A stretch of DNA of 64,000 nucleotides from Buttiauxella ferragutiae (GCF_001654915.1 NZ_LXEQ01000052.1); one strand, 5' to 3'. Numbered from the stretch's first letter, positions 1 to 9,268 are shown. Numbers and translations are program-made. The notes: generated by a model not told the origin, from the letters alone.

Positions 1-714
1 TTGATCGTCAATATTCCATTGGAAAGTGAGCAGGCACGAATCATCAACGAAATGTCTGGCACGGTGCCCGTGCTGTTCCTCGATGTCTCACCCGCGCTGA
101 ATCTGGACAGTATTATCTTTGATGCTACGGCCGGTGCGCATCTGGCGGTTGAGCATCTGGTTGCGCAAGACCACCAGCGAATTGCTTTACTGAGTGGGCC
201 GTTGGCTTCCGTTTCTGCGCGCCTGCGTCTTGAAGGCTGGCAACAGGCGCTGGCAAAGCATCAGCTGACCGCCGTGGCACAATTGCAAGGCGACTGGAGC
301 TCACAAGCGGGTTATCTACAGACACTGGCATTAATCGGCCAGGGCATCACTTTCACTGCCCTGCTGGTCGCCAACGACCAAATGGCACTTGGCGCGTTAC
401 GGGCGCTGAATGAATCTGGTTTAGCGGTACCGGGGCAAGTATCGGTAATGGGTTATGATGACACCGAAGACAGCGCCTGTTTTATCCCACCGCTGACCAC
501 CATCAAACAAGATTTTAAGCTGCTGGGTTCTGCCAGCGTTGACCGCCTGATTGAACAAATACGCTCGCCAAATATGCCCGTGCAGGCCACGGTACTGCCG
601 ATCACGCTTATCGAACGTAAAACGACGGCCGCGCCAGATACCTCAACCCCTTCCCCACAAACGCTGGCCGATGCGCTGACTGTGCTCGCCCGCCTGGTTT
701 CGCGGCTGAAGTAA
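1..714 (+). CDS. lacI: lac repressor LacI, C-terminal part (5' end outside window)
   Basis: In-frame coding sequence open at the window edge; the last 237 residues are present and the N-terminal helix-turn-helix and hinge are missing. The visible part is the periplasmic-binding-protein-like core that binds allolactose, with the LacI-typical stretches VSARLRLEGW, LVANDQMALGA and GYDDTEDS. It ends in a leucine-rich heptad segment (ALADALTVLARLVSRLK), which in E. coli LacI forms the tetramerisation helix. A tetramer fits the two operators found downstream (O1 and O2), since looping needs two DNA-binding dimers. The stop codon lies only 4 bases before a CRP site, so lacI runs directly into the lacZ control region. 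LacI rather than another family member is supported by its place before lacZ and by the operator sequences. Confidence 0.95.
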   Translation: MIVNIPLESEQARIINEMSGTVPVLFLDVSPALNLDSIIFDATAGAHLAVEHLVAQDHQRIALLSGPLASVSARLRLEGWQQALAKHQLTAVAQLQGDWSSQAGYLQTLALIGQGITFTALLVANDQMALGALRALNESGLAVPGQVSVMGYDDTEDSACFIPPLTTIKQDFKLLGSASVDRLIEQIRSPNMPVQATVLPITLIERKTTAAPDTSTPSPQTLADALTVLARLVSRLK

Positions 715-718
715 TTTC

Positions 719-734
719 TGTGAATCGCCTCACC
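719..734 (+). promoter_or_regulatory. CRP-binding site of the lac promoter
   Basis: TGTGA, six bases, TCACC: nine of the ten consensus arm positions for CRP. Its centre (about 726.5) is about 60 bases upstream of the predicted start at about 787, close to the -61.5 spacing of the E. coli lac CRP site. Confidence 0.85.
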
Positions 735-751
735 TGAAGCTGTTTTGCTGC

Positions 752-780
752 TTTACTTTGCCAGTGACAAAAATCATATT
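752..780 (+). promoter_or_regulatory. lacZ promoter (-35 TTTACT, -10 CATATT)
   Basis: TTTACT at 752-757 and CATATT at 775-780 with 17 bases between them. Relative to the operator, the -10 element aligns base for base with E. coli lacP (TATGTT, six bases, then AATTGTGAGC). The predicted start is about 787. Confidence 0.75.
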
Positions 781-786
781 GCTATA

Positions 787-806
787 AATTGTGAGCGCAT
801 CACAAA
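787..806 (+). promoter_or_regulatory. lac operator O1
   Basis: AATTGTGAGCGCATCACAAA. The left half is identical to E. coli O1 (AATTGTGAGCG); the core TTGTGA/TCACAA at 789-805 is a perfect inverted repeat around five bases. It overlaps the predicted transcription start, and LacI is encoded immediately upstream. Confidence 0.88.
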
Positions 807-826
807 AATGCAAAGGAACCTCCAGC

Positions 827-3800
827 ATGACAATTCAATCAGGTACTGTTGCCGCCTCTCTGGCAGCGATTCTTGGCCGCCGTGACTGGGAAAACCCGGC
901 AGTCACGCAATTAAACCGCCTGCCAGCTCATCCACCGTTTGCCAGCTGGCGTGATGAACGGGCTGCGCGCGAAGACGCAGTTTCAGAAAGTGTGAAACAC
1001 CTGAACGGGGACTGGCAGTTCAGCTACTTTACGCAACCCGAGAAGGTTCCCGAAGATTGGCTGGATGCGGACTTAGCGGATGCACAGACTTTTCCGGTAC
1101 CATCAAACTGGCAAATGCATGGTTTCGATGCGCCGATTTACACCAATGTCACTTATCCCATTCCGGTCACCCCACCGCACGTTCCTGAAGAAAACCCCAC
1201 TGGTTGTTACTCGCTCACATTTAGTGTCGAACCTTCCTGGCTTGAGAGCGGCCAGACACGGATTATTTTTGATGGTGTGAATTCAGCGTTTCACTTGTGG
1301 TGTAACGGGCACTGGATTGGCTACGGGCAAGACAGCCGCCTGCCATCGGAGTTTGATCTCAGTGGCGTGCTGCACTCAGGGCAAAACCGCCTTGCGGTCA
1401 TGGTGCTGCGCTGGTCCGACGGCAGCTATCTGGAAGACCAGGACATGTGGCGTATGAGCGGGATTTTCCGCAACGTGACGCTGCTGCATAAACCCGCCAC
1501 ACAAATCAGCGATGTGCGTATCAGCACGCAGTTAAACGAAGATTTTAGCCACGCGATGTTACAAGCGCAGGTGGTTGTTAAAGGCAATATCGACAGCGCT
1601 GGACAAGTCAGCTTGCAATTGTGGCACGGCGAAGATTGCATCGGCGAAAAACAGCAAGCCCTCGGCAGTGAAATTATTGATGAACGTGGCGCATACTCTG
1701 ACCGCACAACATTAAAAATTGCTGTCGCCAACCCGCTGCTGTGGAGTGCCGAGCAACCCCATCTTTATCGCGCAGTGGTGACATTACGCGATAACCAGGG
1801 CGCGACGATCGAAGCAGAAGCTTATGATGTCGGTTTCCGTAAAGTTGAAATCCATCAGGGGTTGTTGAAGTTAAACGGTAAACCATTGCTGATCCGTGGC
1901 ACCAACCGCCATGAACATCATCCGCTTAACGGCCAGGTCATGGACGAACAAACCATGCGCCAGGACATTGTGTTAATGAAGCAGCACAACTTCAACGCCG
2001 TGCGCTGCTCGCATTATCCCAATCACCCATTATGGTATCGGCTGTGCGACCGTTACGGCTTATATGTGGTGGATGAGGCGAACATTGAAACCCACGGTAT
2101 GGTGCCAATGAATCGCCTGAGTGACGACCCGGTCTGGCTACCTGCGATGACAGAACGCGTCACGCGCATGGTACAACGCGATGTTAACCACCCTTCAATT
2201 ATCATCTGGTCGCTCGGTAATGAGTCCGGGCATGGCGCGAACCATGACGCTCTGTATCGCTGGATAAAATCATTCGACCCCACACGCCCGGTGCAATATG
2301 AAGGCGGCGGTGCCAACAGTGCTGCCACCGATATCATTTGCCCGATGTACGCGCGTGTCGACCAGGATCAGCCGTTCCCGGCGGTGCCAAAATGGTCGAT
2401 TAAAAAGTGGATCGGCATGCCGGATGAAACACGCCCGCTGATCCTTTGCGAATATGCCCACGCCATGGGCAACAGCTTTGGCGGCTTCCACAAATACTGG
2501 CAAGCATTCCGCCAGCATCCTCGCTTACAAGGCGGCTTTGTCTGGGATTGGGTCGACCAGTCGTTGATTAAACATGACGAAAACGGTGAAGCCTGGTCAG
2601 CTTACGGCGGTGATTTTGGCGACAAACCAAACGATCGGCAGTTCTGTATGAATGGCCTGGTGTTTGCCGACCGCACACCGCATCCGGCGCTGTATGAAGC
2701 CCAGCAAGCACAGCAGTTTTTTCAGTTCGCCCTGCATCGTGAAACCCCATTGCGCCTTGAGGTGATAAGCGAATATTTGTTCCGCCCTAGCGATAACGAG
2801 CGCCTGATTTGGGAGGTTTCGCAGGCTGGAGTGCTGCTCGCAGAAGGTGAAGTGTTGTTAGATATTGCCCCTGAAGGCACACAGAACCTGGTTTTTGATG
2901 CCCTGCCGCCGATAACCGAAAATGGCGACGTGTGGCTGACGGTGAAAGTGCAGCAAATCCACGCTACCGACTGGTGTGAAGCCGGGCATGTTTGCGCCTG
3001 GGATCAATGGCAGTTACCGGGCATACTCAGCACCACACCGCTGCCATTTAGCGGTGAAACGCCAGGGCTTGAAACCAGCCATTGTCATTTCACTATTCGC
3101 CTCGGCAAGCACCACTGGCAGTTCAATCGTGAAACCGGTTTATTAAGCCAGTGGTGGAAAGCGCAGCAACCCGCACTGCTGCAACCACTGCAAGACCAGT
3201 TCACTCGCGCCCCGCTGGATAACGACATTGGCGTCAGTGAAGCCAGCCGTATCGATCCCAACGCCTGGGTCGAACGCTGGAAAGCGGCGGGCATGTATCA
3301 ACTGGAATCCCAGTTGCAAAATTGTGAAGCCGAACAACTGGCCAACGAAGTGCTGATCCGCACCACACATAGCTGGCAGCACAACGGGAAAACGCTGTTT
3401 GTCAGCCATAAAAGCTGGCGTATTGATTGCGAAGGCACAGTGCATATTAGCGTTGATGTTGAGGTGGCTTTTGGCACCCCGCCTCCGGCGCGCATCGGGC
3501 TGACTTGCGAATTAGCGCAAATTGATGCGCCTGTCAGTTGGCTGGGGCTGGGGCCGCATGAAAACTACCCTGATCGCCAGCAATCAGCATTATTTGGCCA
3601 CTGGCAGCGCCCGCTTGAAGATCTGTATACGCCGTATGTTTTCCCATCCGAAAACGGCCTGCGCTGCGCTACCCAGACGCTGGAATATGGCGACAACCTT
3701 TGGCAGGGGAACTTCCATTTCAATATCAGCCGCTTTAGCCAACAACAATTGCGCGAAACCTCGCATCGCCATTTATTGGTCAAGCAAGCTGGAACTTGTT

Positions 3801-3922
3801 TAAATCTGGATGGTTTCCATATGGGCGTAGGTGGCGATGACTCCTGGAGCCCGAGCGTATCACCCGAGTTTTGGCTTGATAAAAAACACTATCACTACGC
3901 GATAAGCTGGCAGCGCCGCTGA
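827..3922 (+). CDS. lacZ: beta-galactosidase
   Basis: Glycoside hydrolase family 2 enzyme that cleaves lactose to glucose and galactose and makes the inducer allolactose; 1031 residues against 1023-1024 in E. coli. The start is the ATG at 827 behind AAAGGAA (813-819). A GTG further upstream at 791 is in frame but lies inside the operator. Seen are the acid/base segment SLGNESGHG and the nucleophile segment LCEYAHAMGNS, plus family blocks such as RCSHYPNHPLWY and WDWVDQSL and the C-terminal domain 5 ending in HYHYAISWQRR. The reading frame is intact. A terminator-like hairpin follows and no lacY or lacA is found after it, so the gene looks monocistronic. Regulation by LacI and CRP is inferred from the sites upstream and within it. 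Confidence 0.98.
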   Translation: MTIQSGTVAASLAAILGRRDWENPAVTQLNRLPAHPPFASWRDERAAREDAVSESVKHLNGDWQFSYFTQPEKVPEDWLDADLADAQTFPVPSNWQMHGFDAPIYTNVTYPIPVTPPHVPEENPTGCYSLTFSVEPSWLESGQTRIIFDGVNSAFHLWCNGHWIGYGQDSRLPSEFDLSGVLHSGQNRLAVMVLRWSDGSYLEDQDMWRMSGIFRNVTLLHKPATQISDVRISTQLNEDFSHAMLQAQVVVKGNIDSAGQVSLQLWHGEDCIGEKQQALGSEIIDERGAYSDRTTLKIAVANPLLWSAEQPHLYRAVVTLRDNQGATIEAEAYDVGFRKVEIHQGLLKLNGKPLLIRGTNRHEHHPLNGQVMDEQTMRQDIVLMKQHNFNAVRCSHYPNHPLWYRLCDRYGLYVVDEANIETHGMVPMNRLSDDPVWLPAMTERVTRMVQRDVNHPSIIIWSLGNESGHGANHDALYRWIKSFDPTRPVQYEGGGANSAATDIICPMYARVDQDQPFPAVPKWSIKKWIGMPDETRPLILCEYAHAMGNSFGGFHKYWQAFRQHPRLQGGFVWDWVDQSLIKHDENGEAWSAYGGDFGDKPNDRQFCMNGLVFADRTPHPALYEAQQAQQFFQFALHRETPLRLEVISEYLFRPSDNERLIWEVSQAGVLLAEGEVLLDIAPEGTQNLVFDALPPITENGDVWLTVKVQQIHATDWCEAGHVCAWDQWQLPGILSTTPLPFSGETPGLETSHCHFTIRLGKHHWQFNRETGLLSQWWKAQQPALLQPLQDQFTRAPLDNDIGVSEASRIDPNAWVERWKAAGMYQLESQLQNCEAEQLANEVLIRTTHSWQHNGKTLFVSHKSWRIDCEGTVHISVDVEVAFGTPPPARIGLTCELAQIDAPVSWLGLGPHENYPDRQQSALFGHWQRPLEDLYTPYVFPSENGLRCATQTLEYGDNLWQGNFHFNISRFSQQQLRETSHRHLLVKQAGTCLNLDGFHMGVGGDDSWSPSVSPEFWLDKKHYHYAISWQRR
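1202..1222 (+). promoter_or_regulatory. lac operator O2 inside lacZ
   Basis: As far as I recall it, this 21-base stretch is identical to the reverse complement of E. coli auxiliary operator O2 (core TTACTCGCTCACA). It encodes the conserved peptide GCYSLTF. Its centre (1212) lies 415 bases from the centre of O1 (797); the E. coli distance is 401. Confidence 0.8.
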
Positions 3923-3940
3923 TTCCTCGCATCTTCCTCT

Positions 3941-3970
3941 ATGCAGCGCGGGTTTTCCGCGTTGCATTTT
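3941..3970 (+). terminator. terminator after lacZ
   Basis: Arms ATGCAGCGCGG (3941-3951) and CCGCGTTGCAT (3957-3967) pair over 11 positions with one G-U, loop GTTTT, followed by a short T run. It begins 18 bases after the lacZ stop. Confidence 0.7.
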
Positions 3971-4131
3971 CGTAACATTTTTTTCGCGCCCCAACCCCCT
4001 TTTTCAAAAAAAGACATTAGCGTCCGTTAACAATCCTGTATAGGATCTAGCGCCCGATTTGCCATGGCGCTGAAGTTATAAAAATGCCAGGCAAATGCAC
4101 GGGGATCTTTTAACAAGGGAACAGGGTTAAC

Positions 4132-5598
4132 ATGAAAGCAACACACAAAACGGAAGCAGAAAAACACGCAGCCAAGCGACGCTGGCTCAATTCTCATGAT
4201 TCCGGTTATCACAAAGCGATGGGTAATCGTCAGGTACAAATGATTGCCATCGGCGGCGCCATTGGCACCGGTCTGTTTTTAGGTGCAGGTGCTCGTCTGC
4301 AAATGGCAGGCCCGGCGTTAGCGCTGGTGTATCTGGTTTGCGGGATCTTCTCTTTCTTCATTTTACGCGCACTGGGCGAGCTGGTGCTCCATCGCCCATC
4401 AAGCGGCAGCTTCGTTTCTTACGCCCGTGAATTTCTCGGTGAAAAAGCTTCGTATGTTGCAGGCTGGATGTACTTCGTCAACTGGGCAATGACCGGCATT
4501 GTCGACATTACCGCTGTCGCTTTATATATGCATTATTGGGGTGCCTTCGGTGATGTACCGCAATGGGTATTTGCACTGTGCGCACTGGGTATAGTCGGCA
4601 CCATGAACATGATCGGCGTGAAGTGGTTTGCCGAAATGGAATTTTGGTTCGCGTTAATTAAAGTCCTCGCCATCGTGGTCTTTTTGGTGGTGGGTACTAT
4701 TTTCCTCGGCAGCGGGAAAATGCTCGATGGCAATACCACGGGTTTCCATTTAATTACCGATAACGGCGGATTCTTCCCACACGGTTTATTACCGGCATTA
4801 GTGCTGGTGCAAGGCGTGGTATTTGCCTTCGCCTCGATTGAACTGGTGGGTACGGCGGCTGGCGAGTGTAAAGACCCGCAGAATATGGTACCAAAAGCCA
4901 TTAATAGCGTTATCTGGCGTATCGGTCTTTTCTACGTCGGTTCGGTGGTTTTACTGGTGCTGTTGTTGCCATGGAATGCCTATCAAGCCGGACAAAGCCC
5001 ATTTGTCACCTTCTTCTCAAAACTCGGCGTGCCGTATATCGGCGACATTATGAATATGGTGGTTCTGAGTGCTGCATTATCCAGCCTGAACTCTGGCCTC
5101 TATTCCACCGGACGTATTTTGCGTTCGATGTCGATGGGCGGTTCAGCGCCTAAATTCATGGCGAAAATGAGCAAGCAGCAAGTCCCTTACGCGGGTATTC
5201 TGGTGACGCTTGGAGTGTATGTGATTGGCGTATTCCTGAATTACCTGGTGCCGTCGCAGGTATTTGAAATCGTCCTTAACGTGGCTTCGCTGGGTATTAT
5301 TTCTTCCTGGGCGTTTATCGTGGTTTGCCAGATGCGTTTACGCAAGGCGATTAAAGAAGGCAAAGCCGCAGATGTCAGCTTTAAAATGCCGGGTGCGCCT
5401 TTCACCTCGTGGCTGACGCTGTTATTCCTGTTCAGCGTGTTAGTGTTGATGGCCTTTGATTACCCGAATGGAACCTACACCATCGCCTCTATCCCATTGA
5501 TTGCTTTGGTGCTTGTCATTGGCTGGTTTGGTGCACGTAAACGTGTCCATGAACTCGCTCACGATGTTAATAAACACTACGAAGACAACGCCAGCTGA
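4132..5598 (+). CDS. ansP: L-asparagine permease AnsP
   Basis: Amino-acid/polyamine/organocation (AAT family) transporter of the inner membrane, expected to carry asparagine with protons; 488 residues, E. coli AnsP 499. The N-terminal GGAIGTGLFLGAG motif of the family is near residue 40, and about 12 hydrophobic segments follow. The sequence follows E. coli AnsP closely (HAAKRRWLN, GYHKAMGNRQVQMIAIGG, FVSYAREFLGEKA, FKMPGAPFTSWLT) but has a shorter, different C-terminal tail (DVNKHYEDNAS). The start ATG lies behind AGGG. It stands alone between the lacZ terminator and its own terminator. Assignment to AnsP rather than the related proline or GABA permeases rests on this close similarity and on pqqU as the next gene. 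Confidence 0.92.
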   Translation: MKATHKTEAEKHAAKRRWLNSHDSGYHKAMGNRQVQMIAIGGAIGTGLFLGAGARLQMAGPALALVYLVCGIFSFFILRALGELVLHRPSSGSFVSYAREFLGEKASYVAGWMYFVNWAMTGIVDITAVALYMHYWGAFGDVPQWVFALCALGIVGTMNMIGVKWFAEMEFWFALIKVLAIVVFLVVGTIFLGSGKMLDGNTTGFHLITDNGGFFPHGLLPALVLVQGVVFAFASIELVGTAAGECKDPQNMVPKAINSVIWRIGLFYVGSVVLLVLLLPWNAYQAGQSPFVTFFSKLGVPYIGDIMNMVVLSAALSSLNSGLYSTGRILRSMSMGGSAPKFMAKMSKQQVPYAGILVTLGVYVIGVFLNYLVPSQVFEIVLNVASLGIISSWAFIVVCQMRLRKAIKEGKAADVSFKMPGAPFTSWLTLLFLFSVLVLMAFDYPNGTYTIASIPLIALVLVIGWFGARKRVHELAHDVNKHYEDNAS

Positions 5599-5677
5599 CA
5601 AAACTTGCGCAAAGGGTGGATGACGCTATCGCTAATCCCCCTGCAACACCTGTTTAGTGGCCTTTGTCAGCCATCTG

Positions 5678-5704
5678 ATAGCCCCATTTTGGGGCTATTT
5701 TTTT
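5678..5704 (+). terminator. rho-independent terminator of ansP
   Basis: TAGCCCC (5679-5685), loop ATTTT, GGGGCTA (5691-5697), then a run of seven T, about 80 bases after the ansP stop. Confidence 0.9.
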
Positions 5705-5842
5705 AGCCTGCCGTTTTTCATCGCATTAACGTTATGTGCCGTTAACACTTTTCAAACATTCATCACAAGTATTAACATATGCACTTGAATGTTCCAGATG
5801 GTTCGTCCGGAGCGTAAATGTTCCTACCTGTGAAAATGTCTG

Positions 5843-7966
5843 ATGAAAATTGTGCAACATGGAAAGCTGTCGCTTCCACTTATCTTAGTTCCGGCCCTTT
5901 CTTCGTTCGCCCTGCCCGCGCTTGCGGCAGAAGAGACGATGGTCGTGACTGCAACACAAGGCACGATTTCCGAGTTGGATACGCCTGCGGCTGTGAGTGT
6001 TGTTAATGGCGATGATATGCGCCAGGCGGCACCGCGTGTAAATCTTTCCGAGAGCCTGGGCAGTGTTGCTGGCTTGCAAGTCCAGAACCGTCAAAACTAT
6101 GCGCAGGATTTACAGTTGTCGGTTCGTGGTTTTGGTTCGCGTTCCACTTACGGTGTGCGTGGCGTACGCATGTATGTCGATGGCATTCCGGCAACCATGC
6201 CTGATGGCCAAGGCCAAACCTCAAATATCGACATCAATAGCGTAGAAAGTATCGAGGTGTTACGTGGCCCCTTCTCCGCACTTTACGGCAACGCTTCTGG
6301 CGGTGTGGTGAATGTCAGCACCACTACCGGAACTCAGCCACCAACGCTGGAAGCCAGCAGTTATTACGGCAGTTTCGGAAGCTGGCGCAACAGCATTAAA
6401 GCCACCGGTGCAACAGGCGATGGCACACAAGCGGGCGATGTCGATTACGCGGTTTCGGCTTCGCGTTTTACCACTCATGGTTATCGTGACCACAGTAGCG
6501 CGCAAAAAAATCTCGGTAACGCCAAATTGGGTGTGCGCCTTAATGAAGCCAGTAAATTGACGCTGCTGCTCAATAGCGTCGATATTGATGCCAACGACCC
6601 AGGCGGTTTAACCGAGCAGGAATGGCACGACAACCCCACTCAGGCACCTCGCGCTGAGCAGTACAATACGCGTAAAACCACAAAACAAACGCAGGCCGGC
6701 CTGCGTTACGACAGGCAATTAACCGCTAATGATGACCTCAGTGTCATGACCTATGCAGGTGTGCGCGAAACCACTCAATACCAATCGATACCCGTCGCTC
6801 CGCAGTTAAACCCAACACATCCCGGTGGTGTGATTGAGCTGAGCCGCCATTATCAGGGGATTGATTCACGCTGGACGCACCGTGGCAATCTGCTATCTGT
6901 CCCAGTGACATTTACCACGGGTCTTGATTACGAAACCATGTCAGAAAAGCGCAAAGGCTATGAAAACTTTGTGGTCGAAAATGGCACCACGGTTTTGGGT
7001 GAGAAAGGCGATTTGCGCCGTGACGAACGTAATCTGATGTGGAATGTTGACCCGTATCTACAAACCGCGTGGCAACTCACCGATAAGCTGAGTCTCGATG
7101 CTGGTGTGCGTTTTAGTTCGGTTTATTTCGATTCGAATGACGAATACATCACTGCCCGGAATGGCGATGACAGTGGTGACGCGAGCTATCACAAATGGCT
7201 GCCAGCGGCGGCACTGAAGTATGCAGTCAACGATGCGTGGAATGTGTATACCTCTGCGGGTCGCGGTTTTGAAACACCGACCATCAACGAACTCTCCTAT
7301 CGTGATAATGGCCAGGCGGGTTTGAATTTCGGTCTGAAGCCATCCACCAGCGACACCATAGAAATCGGCAGCAAAACCCGGGTCGGCAACAGTTTGTTGA
7401 CCGCCGCGCTATTCCAGACAGACACCGACGATGAGATTGTTGCCGACCAAAGTAGTGGTGGCCGCACAACCTATAAAAATGCCGGTGAGACACGCCGTCG
7501 TGGCATGGAGCTTTCTGCTGATAGCCAGTTAGGTTATGACTGGCGCGTAAAAATGGCGTGGACTTATCTGGATGCAACGTATCGCAGTAACGCGTGTGGG
7601 GGTGAAGACAATTGCGAGGGAAATCGCATTCCGGGTATTGCGCGTAACATGGGCTACGCGGCGCTGGAATACGCACCGCCAGAAGGTTTTTATGCCGGTG
7701 CTGACGTTCGCTATATGAGTGACATTCAGGCCAATGATGAGAATAGCGAACAGGCGCCTGCTTATACGGTTGCCTCGCTCAACAGCGGTTACAAATTGCG
7801 TATTCAGGAACGCTGGCTGTTGGATGTTTGGGGGCGTGTCGATAACTTATTTGATCGGGAATATGTCGGCTCTGTCATCGTCAACGAAAGTAATGGTCGC
7901 TACTTCGAACCTGCACCGGGGCGCAATTATGGCGTGGGTGTGAATTTGAGTTACACCTTCTTGTAA
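5843..7966 (+). CDS. pqqU: TonB-dependent outer-membrane receptor PqqU (YncD)
   Basis: 22-strand beta-barrel receptor of 707 residues. An N-terminal signal peptide ends near ALA-A (about residue 29). It is followed at once by the TonB box (ETMVVTA), a plug domain (about 45-160, with LSVRGFGSRSTYGVRGVRMYVDGIPATMPDGQGQ and EVLRGPFSALYGNASGG), and the barrel. The plug matches E. coli YncD, shown in recent work to import the cofactor pyrroloquinoline quinone and renamed PqqU. The substrate here is inferred by homology. The ribosome-binding site is weak; the ATG at 5843 is chosen because it gives the signal peptide. tonB lies convergently next door, and both genes share one bidirectional terminator. 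Confidence 0.92.
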   Translation: MKIVQHGKLSLPLILVPALSSFALPALAAEETMVVTATQGTISELDTPAAVSVVNGDDMRQAAPRVNLSESLGSVAGLQVQNRQNYAQDLQLSVRGFGSRSTYGVRGVRMYVDGIPATMPDGQGQTSNIDINSVESIEVLRGPFSALYGNASGGVVNVSTTTGTQPPTLEASSYYGSFGSWRNSIKATGATGDGTQAGDVDYAVSASRFTTHGYRDHSSAQKNLGNAKLGVRLNEASKLTLLLNSVDIDANDPGGLTEQEWHDNPTQAPRAEQYNTRKTTKQTQAGLRYDRQLTANDDLSVMTYAGVRETTQYQSIPVAPQLNPTHPGGVIELSRHYQGIDSRWTHRGNLLSVPVTFTTGLDYETMSEKRKGYENFVVENGTTVLGEKGDLRRDERNLMWNVDPYLQTAWQLTDKLSLDAGVRFSSVYFDSNDEYITARNGDDSGDASYHKWLPAAALKYAVNDAWNVYTSAGRGFETPTINELSYRDNGQAGLNFGLKPSTSDTIEIGSKTRVGNSLLTAALFQTDTDDEIVADQSSGGRTTYKNAGETRRRGMELSADSQLGYDWRVKMAWTYLDATYRSNACGGEDNCEGNRIPGIARNMGYAALEYAPPEGFYAGADVRYMSDIQANDENSEQAPAYTVASLNSGYKLRIQERWLLDVWGRVDNLFDREYVGSVIVNESNGRYFEPAPGRNYGVGVNLSYTFL

Positions 7967-7981
7967 GTACAGCTTATAAAC

Positions 7982-8010
7982 AAAAAACGGAACCATTAGG
8001 TTCCGTTTTT
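7982..8010. terminator. bidirectional terminator between pqqU and tonB
   Basis: A run of six A, CGGAACC, loop ATTA, GGTTCCG, then a run of five T. The A and T flanks make it usable from both convergent genes. Confidence 0.92.
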
Positions 8011-8028
8011 ATTTGGCAAGGAGGTTGA

Positions 8029-8748
8029 TTACTCCATCGTTGCGCCGCCGTTAAGTTTGAAAACCACATTGACAATCAAACCCTGGCCTGGCTTTCCGCT
8101 TTCGTAGCGCCATTTTTTCATCGCCATTTTCACTTCACGCTCAAACATATTGGCAGGCGTTGCGGAGAGGATGCTCACGTTACTCACGCTGCCATCCGGG
8201 CCAACATCAAACTTCACCCGCACTTTACCTTCAATGCGTAACGCATGTGCACGAGAAGGATACTGTGGCGAATTACGGTTAAGCGCGCGTGGCCCTGTCG
8301 CAACCGGAGCGGTAGACGCCACTGGTGCCGTTTTAGCAACCGGGGCCGGACGAGCTGGTGCCGTGTTAGTTACCGCAGTTGCTGGACGGGGTTCAACCGG
8401 TTTGGCTTCTGGCTTCGGCTGTTCCACTTTTTTCACCGGCTTTGGCTTAGGCTTTGGTTTGGGTTTCGGCTCAGGCTTATGGATGACGACCGGCGCTTCT
8501 TTTGGCGGTTCGGGAATCGGTTCTGGCTCAGGTTCTGCTACCGGCTGCGGAGGCGGTTGCACCACTTCAGGTTGTGGGGGTTCTAGCTCAGCCGGGGTCA
8601 CCATAGTGACACTGATAGGCTGTGCGGGCGCTGGCAACTCAATAACCTGATGTACCGAGGTATAGAGCAACCCCGCGACAACAGCACCATGTATCACAAC
8701 CGAGAGAACGGTTGGCCATGGAAAGCGGCGAGGTAAATCAAGGGTCAT
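8029..8748 (-). CDS. tonB: energy-transducing protein TonB
   Basis: Inner-membrane protein that with ExbB/ExbD passes proton-motive force to outer-membrane receptors such as PqqU. From the N terminus: MTLDLPRRFPWP, a single transmembrane anchor (about residues 13-32, carrying the SxxxH signature in SVVIHGA), a long proline-rich periplasmic linker with Glu-Pro and Lys-Pro repeats (PEPEPIPEP, KPKPKPKPKP), and the C-terminal domain (from about 150, QYPSRAHALRIEGKVRVKFDV and YESGKPGQG). The start is set at the conserved MTLDL, giving 239 residues as in E. coli. An ATG three codons upstream (8757) is equally possible, because neither has a clear ribosome-binding site. A Fur-box-like sequence lies about 50 bases upstream. 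Confidence 0.95.
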   Translation of the reverse strand: MTLDLPRRFPWPTVLSVVIHGAVVAGLLYTSVHQVIELPAPAQPISVTMVTPAELEPPQPEVVQPPPQPVAEPEPEPIPEPPKEAPVVIHKPEPKPKPKPKPKPVKKVEQPKPEAKPVEPRPATAVTNTAPARPAPVAKTAPVASTAPVATGPRALNRNSPQYPSRAHALRIEGKVRVKFDVGPDGSVSNVSILSATPANMFEREVKMAMKKWRYESGKPGQGLIVNVVFKLNGGATME

Positions 8749-8795
8749 TGACGTCATAATGGCTTAAGTCTCTTAAACAGGCGTCAATTTTAAAT

Positions 8796-8814
8796 GCAAA
8801 TAGCAATCATATTC
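8796..8814 (-). promoter_or_regulatory. possible Fur box upstream of tonB
   Basis: GCAAATAGCAATCATATTC matches 12 of the 19 consensus Fur-box positions by my count. E. coli tonB is Fur-regulated from a comparable place, so iron repression is likely but not proven. Confidence 0.45.
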
Positions 8815-8971
8815 AACAACGCATCGAAGAAAGTGGCTCTTTTTCCTTCCACCTGCAGGTTTTTCCCCCATTCGTGACCGCGATTTAACATCTTGTTTAT
8901 GTTTCAATTGCAGTCTTTGCGCCATTCACTTACCGTATTTTACAACCCTCATATCAAAAGGAGTGCTGCAC

Positions 8972-9268
8972 GTGCTGTATATCATTTATGCGGAAGATAA
9001 TGCCGATTCTCTCGAAAAGCGGCTAGCTGTGCGCCCTGCCCATCTTGCACGCCTACAACTTTTACGCGATGAAGGTCGCTTGTTAACCGCGGGGCCAATG
9101 CCTGCCGTTGATAGCAATGATCCAGGGGCTGCGGGTTTTACCGGTTCAACGGTTATTGCTGAGTTTGCGTCGCTAGAAGATGCACAAGCCTGGGCCGAGG
9201 CCGATCCTTATATCGCCGCTGGCGTCGTTAAACAGGTCGCGATCAAGCCCTATAAAAAGGTCTTCTGA
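8972..9268 (+). CDS. yciI: YciI family protein
   Basis: Small soluble YCII-domain protein, 98 residues, ferredoxin-like fold with a conserved His/Asp pair (here RPAHLARLQ and GPMPAVDSND). Its biochemical role is unknown. Start choice: GTG at 8972 lies 8 bases after AAAGGAG (8957-8963) and gives exactly the E. coli length. A GTG at 8963 overlaps the ribosome-binding site and is rejected. It is divergent from tonB, as in E. coli. Confidence 0.93.
   Translation: MLYIIYAEDNADSLEKRLAVRPAHLARLQLLRDEGRLLTAGPMPAVDSNDPGAAGFTGSTVIAEFASLEDAQAWAEADPYIAAGVVKQVAIKPYKKVF

Noticed and set aside
5758..5820. Possible 12-codon leader peptide upstream of pqqU
   Set aside because: No ribosome-binding site, no regulatory codon run and no terminator structure after it.
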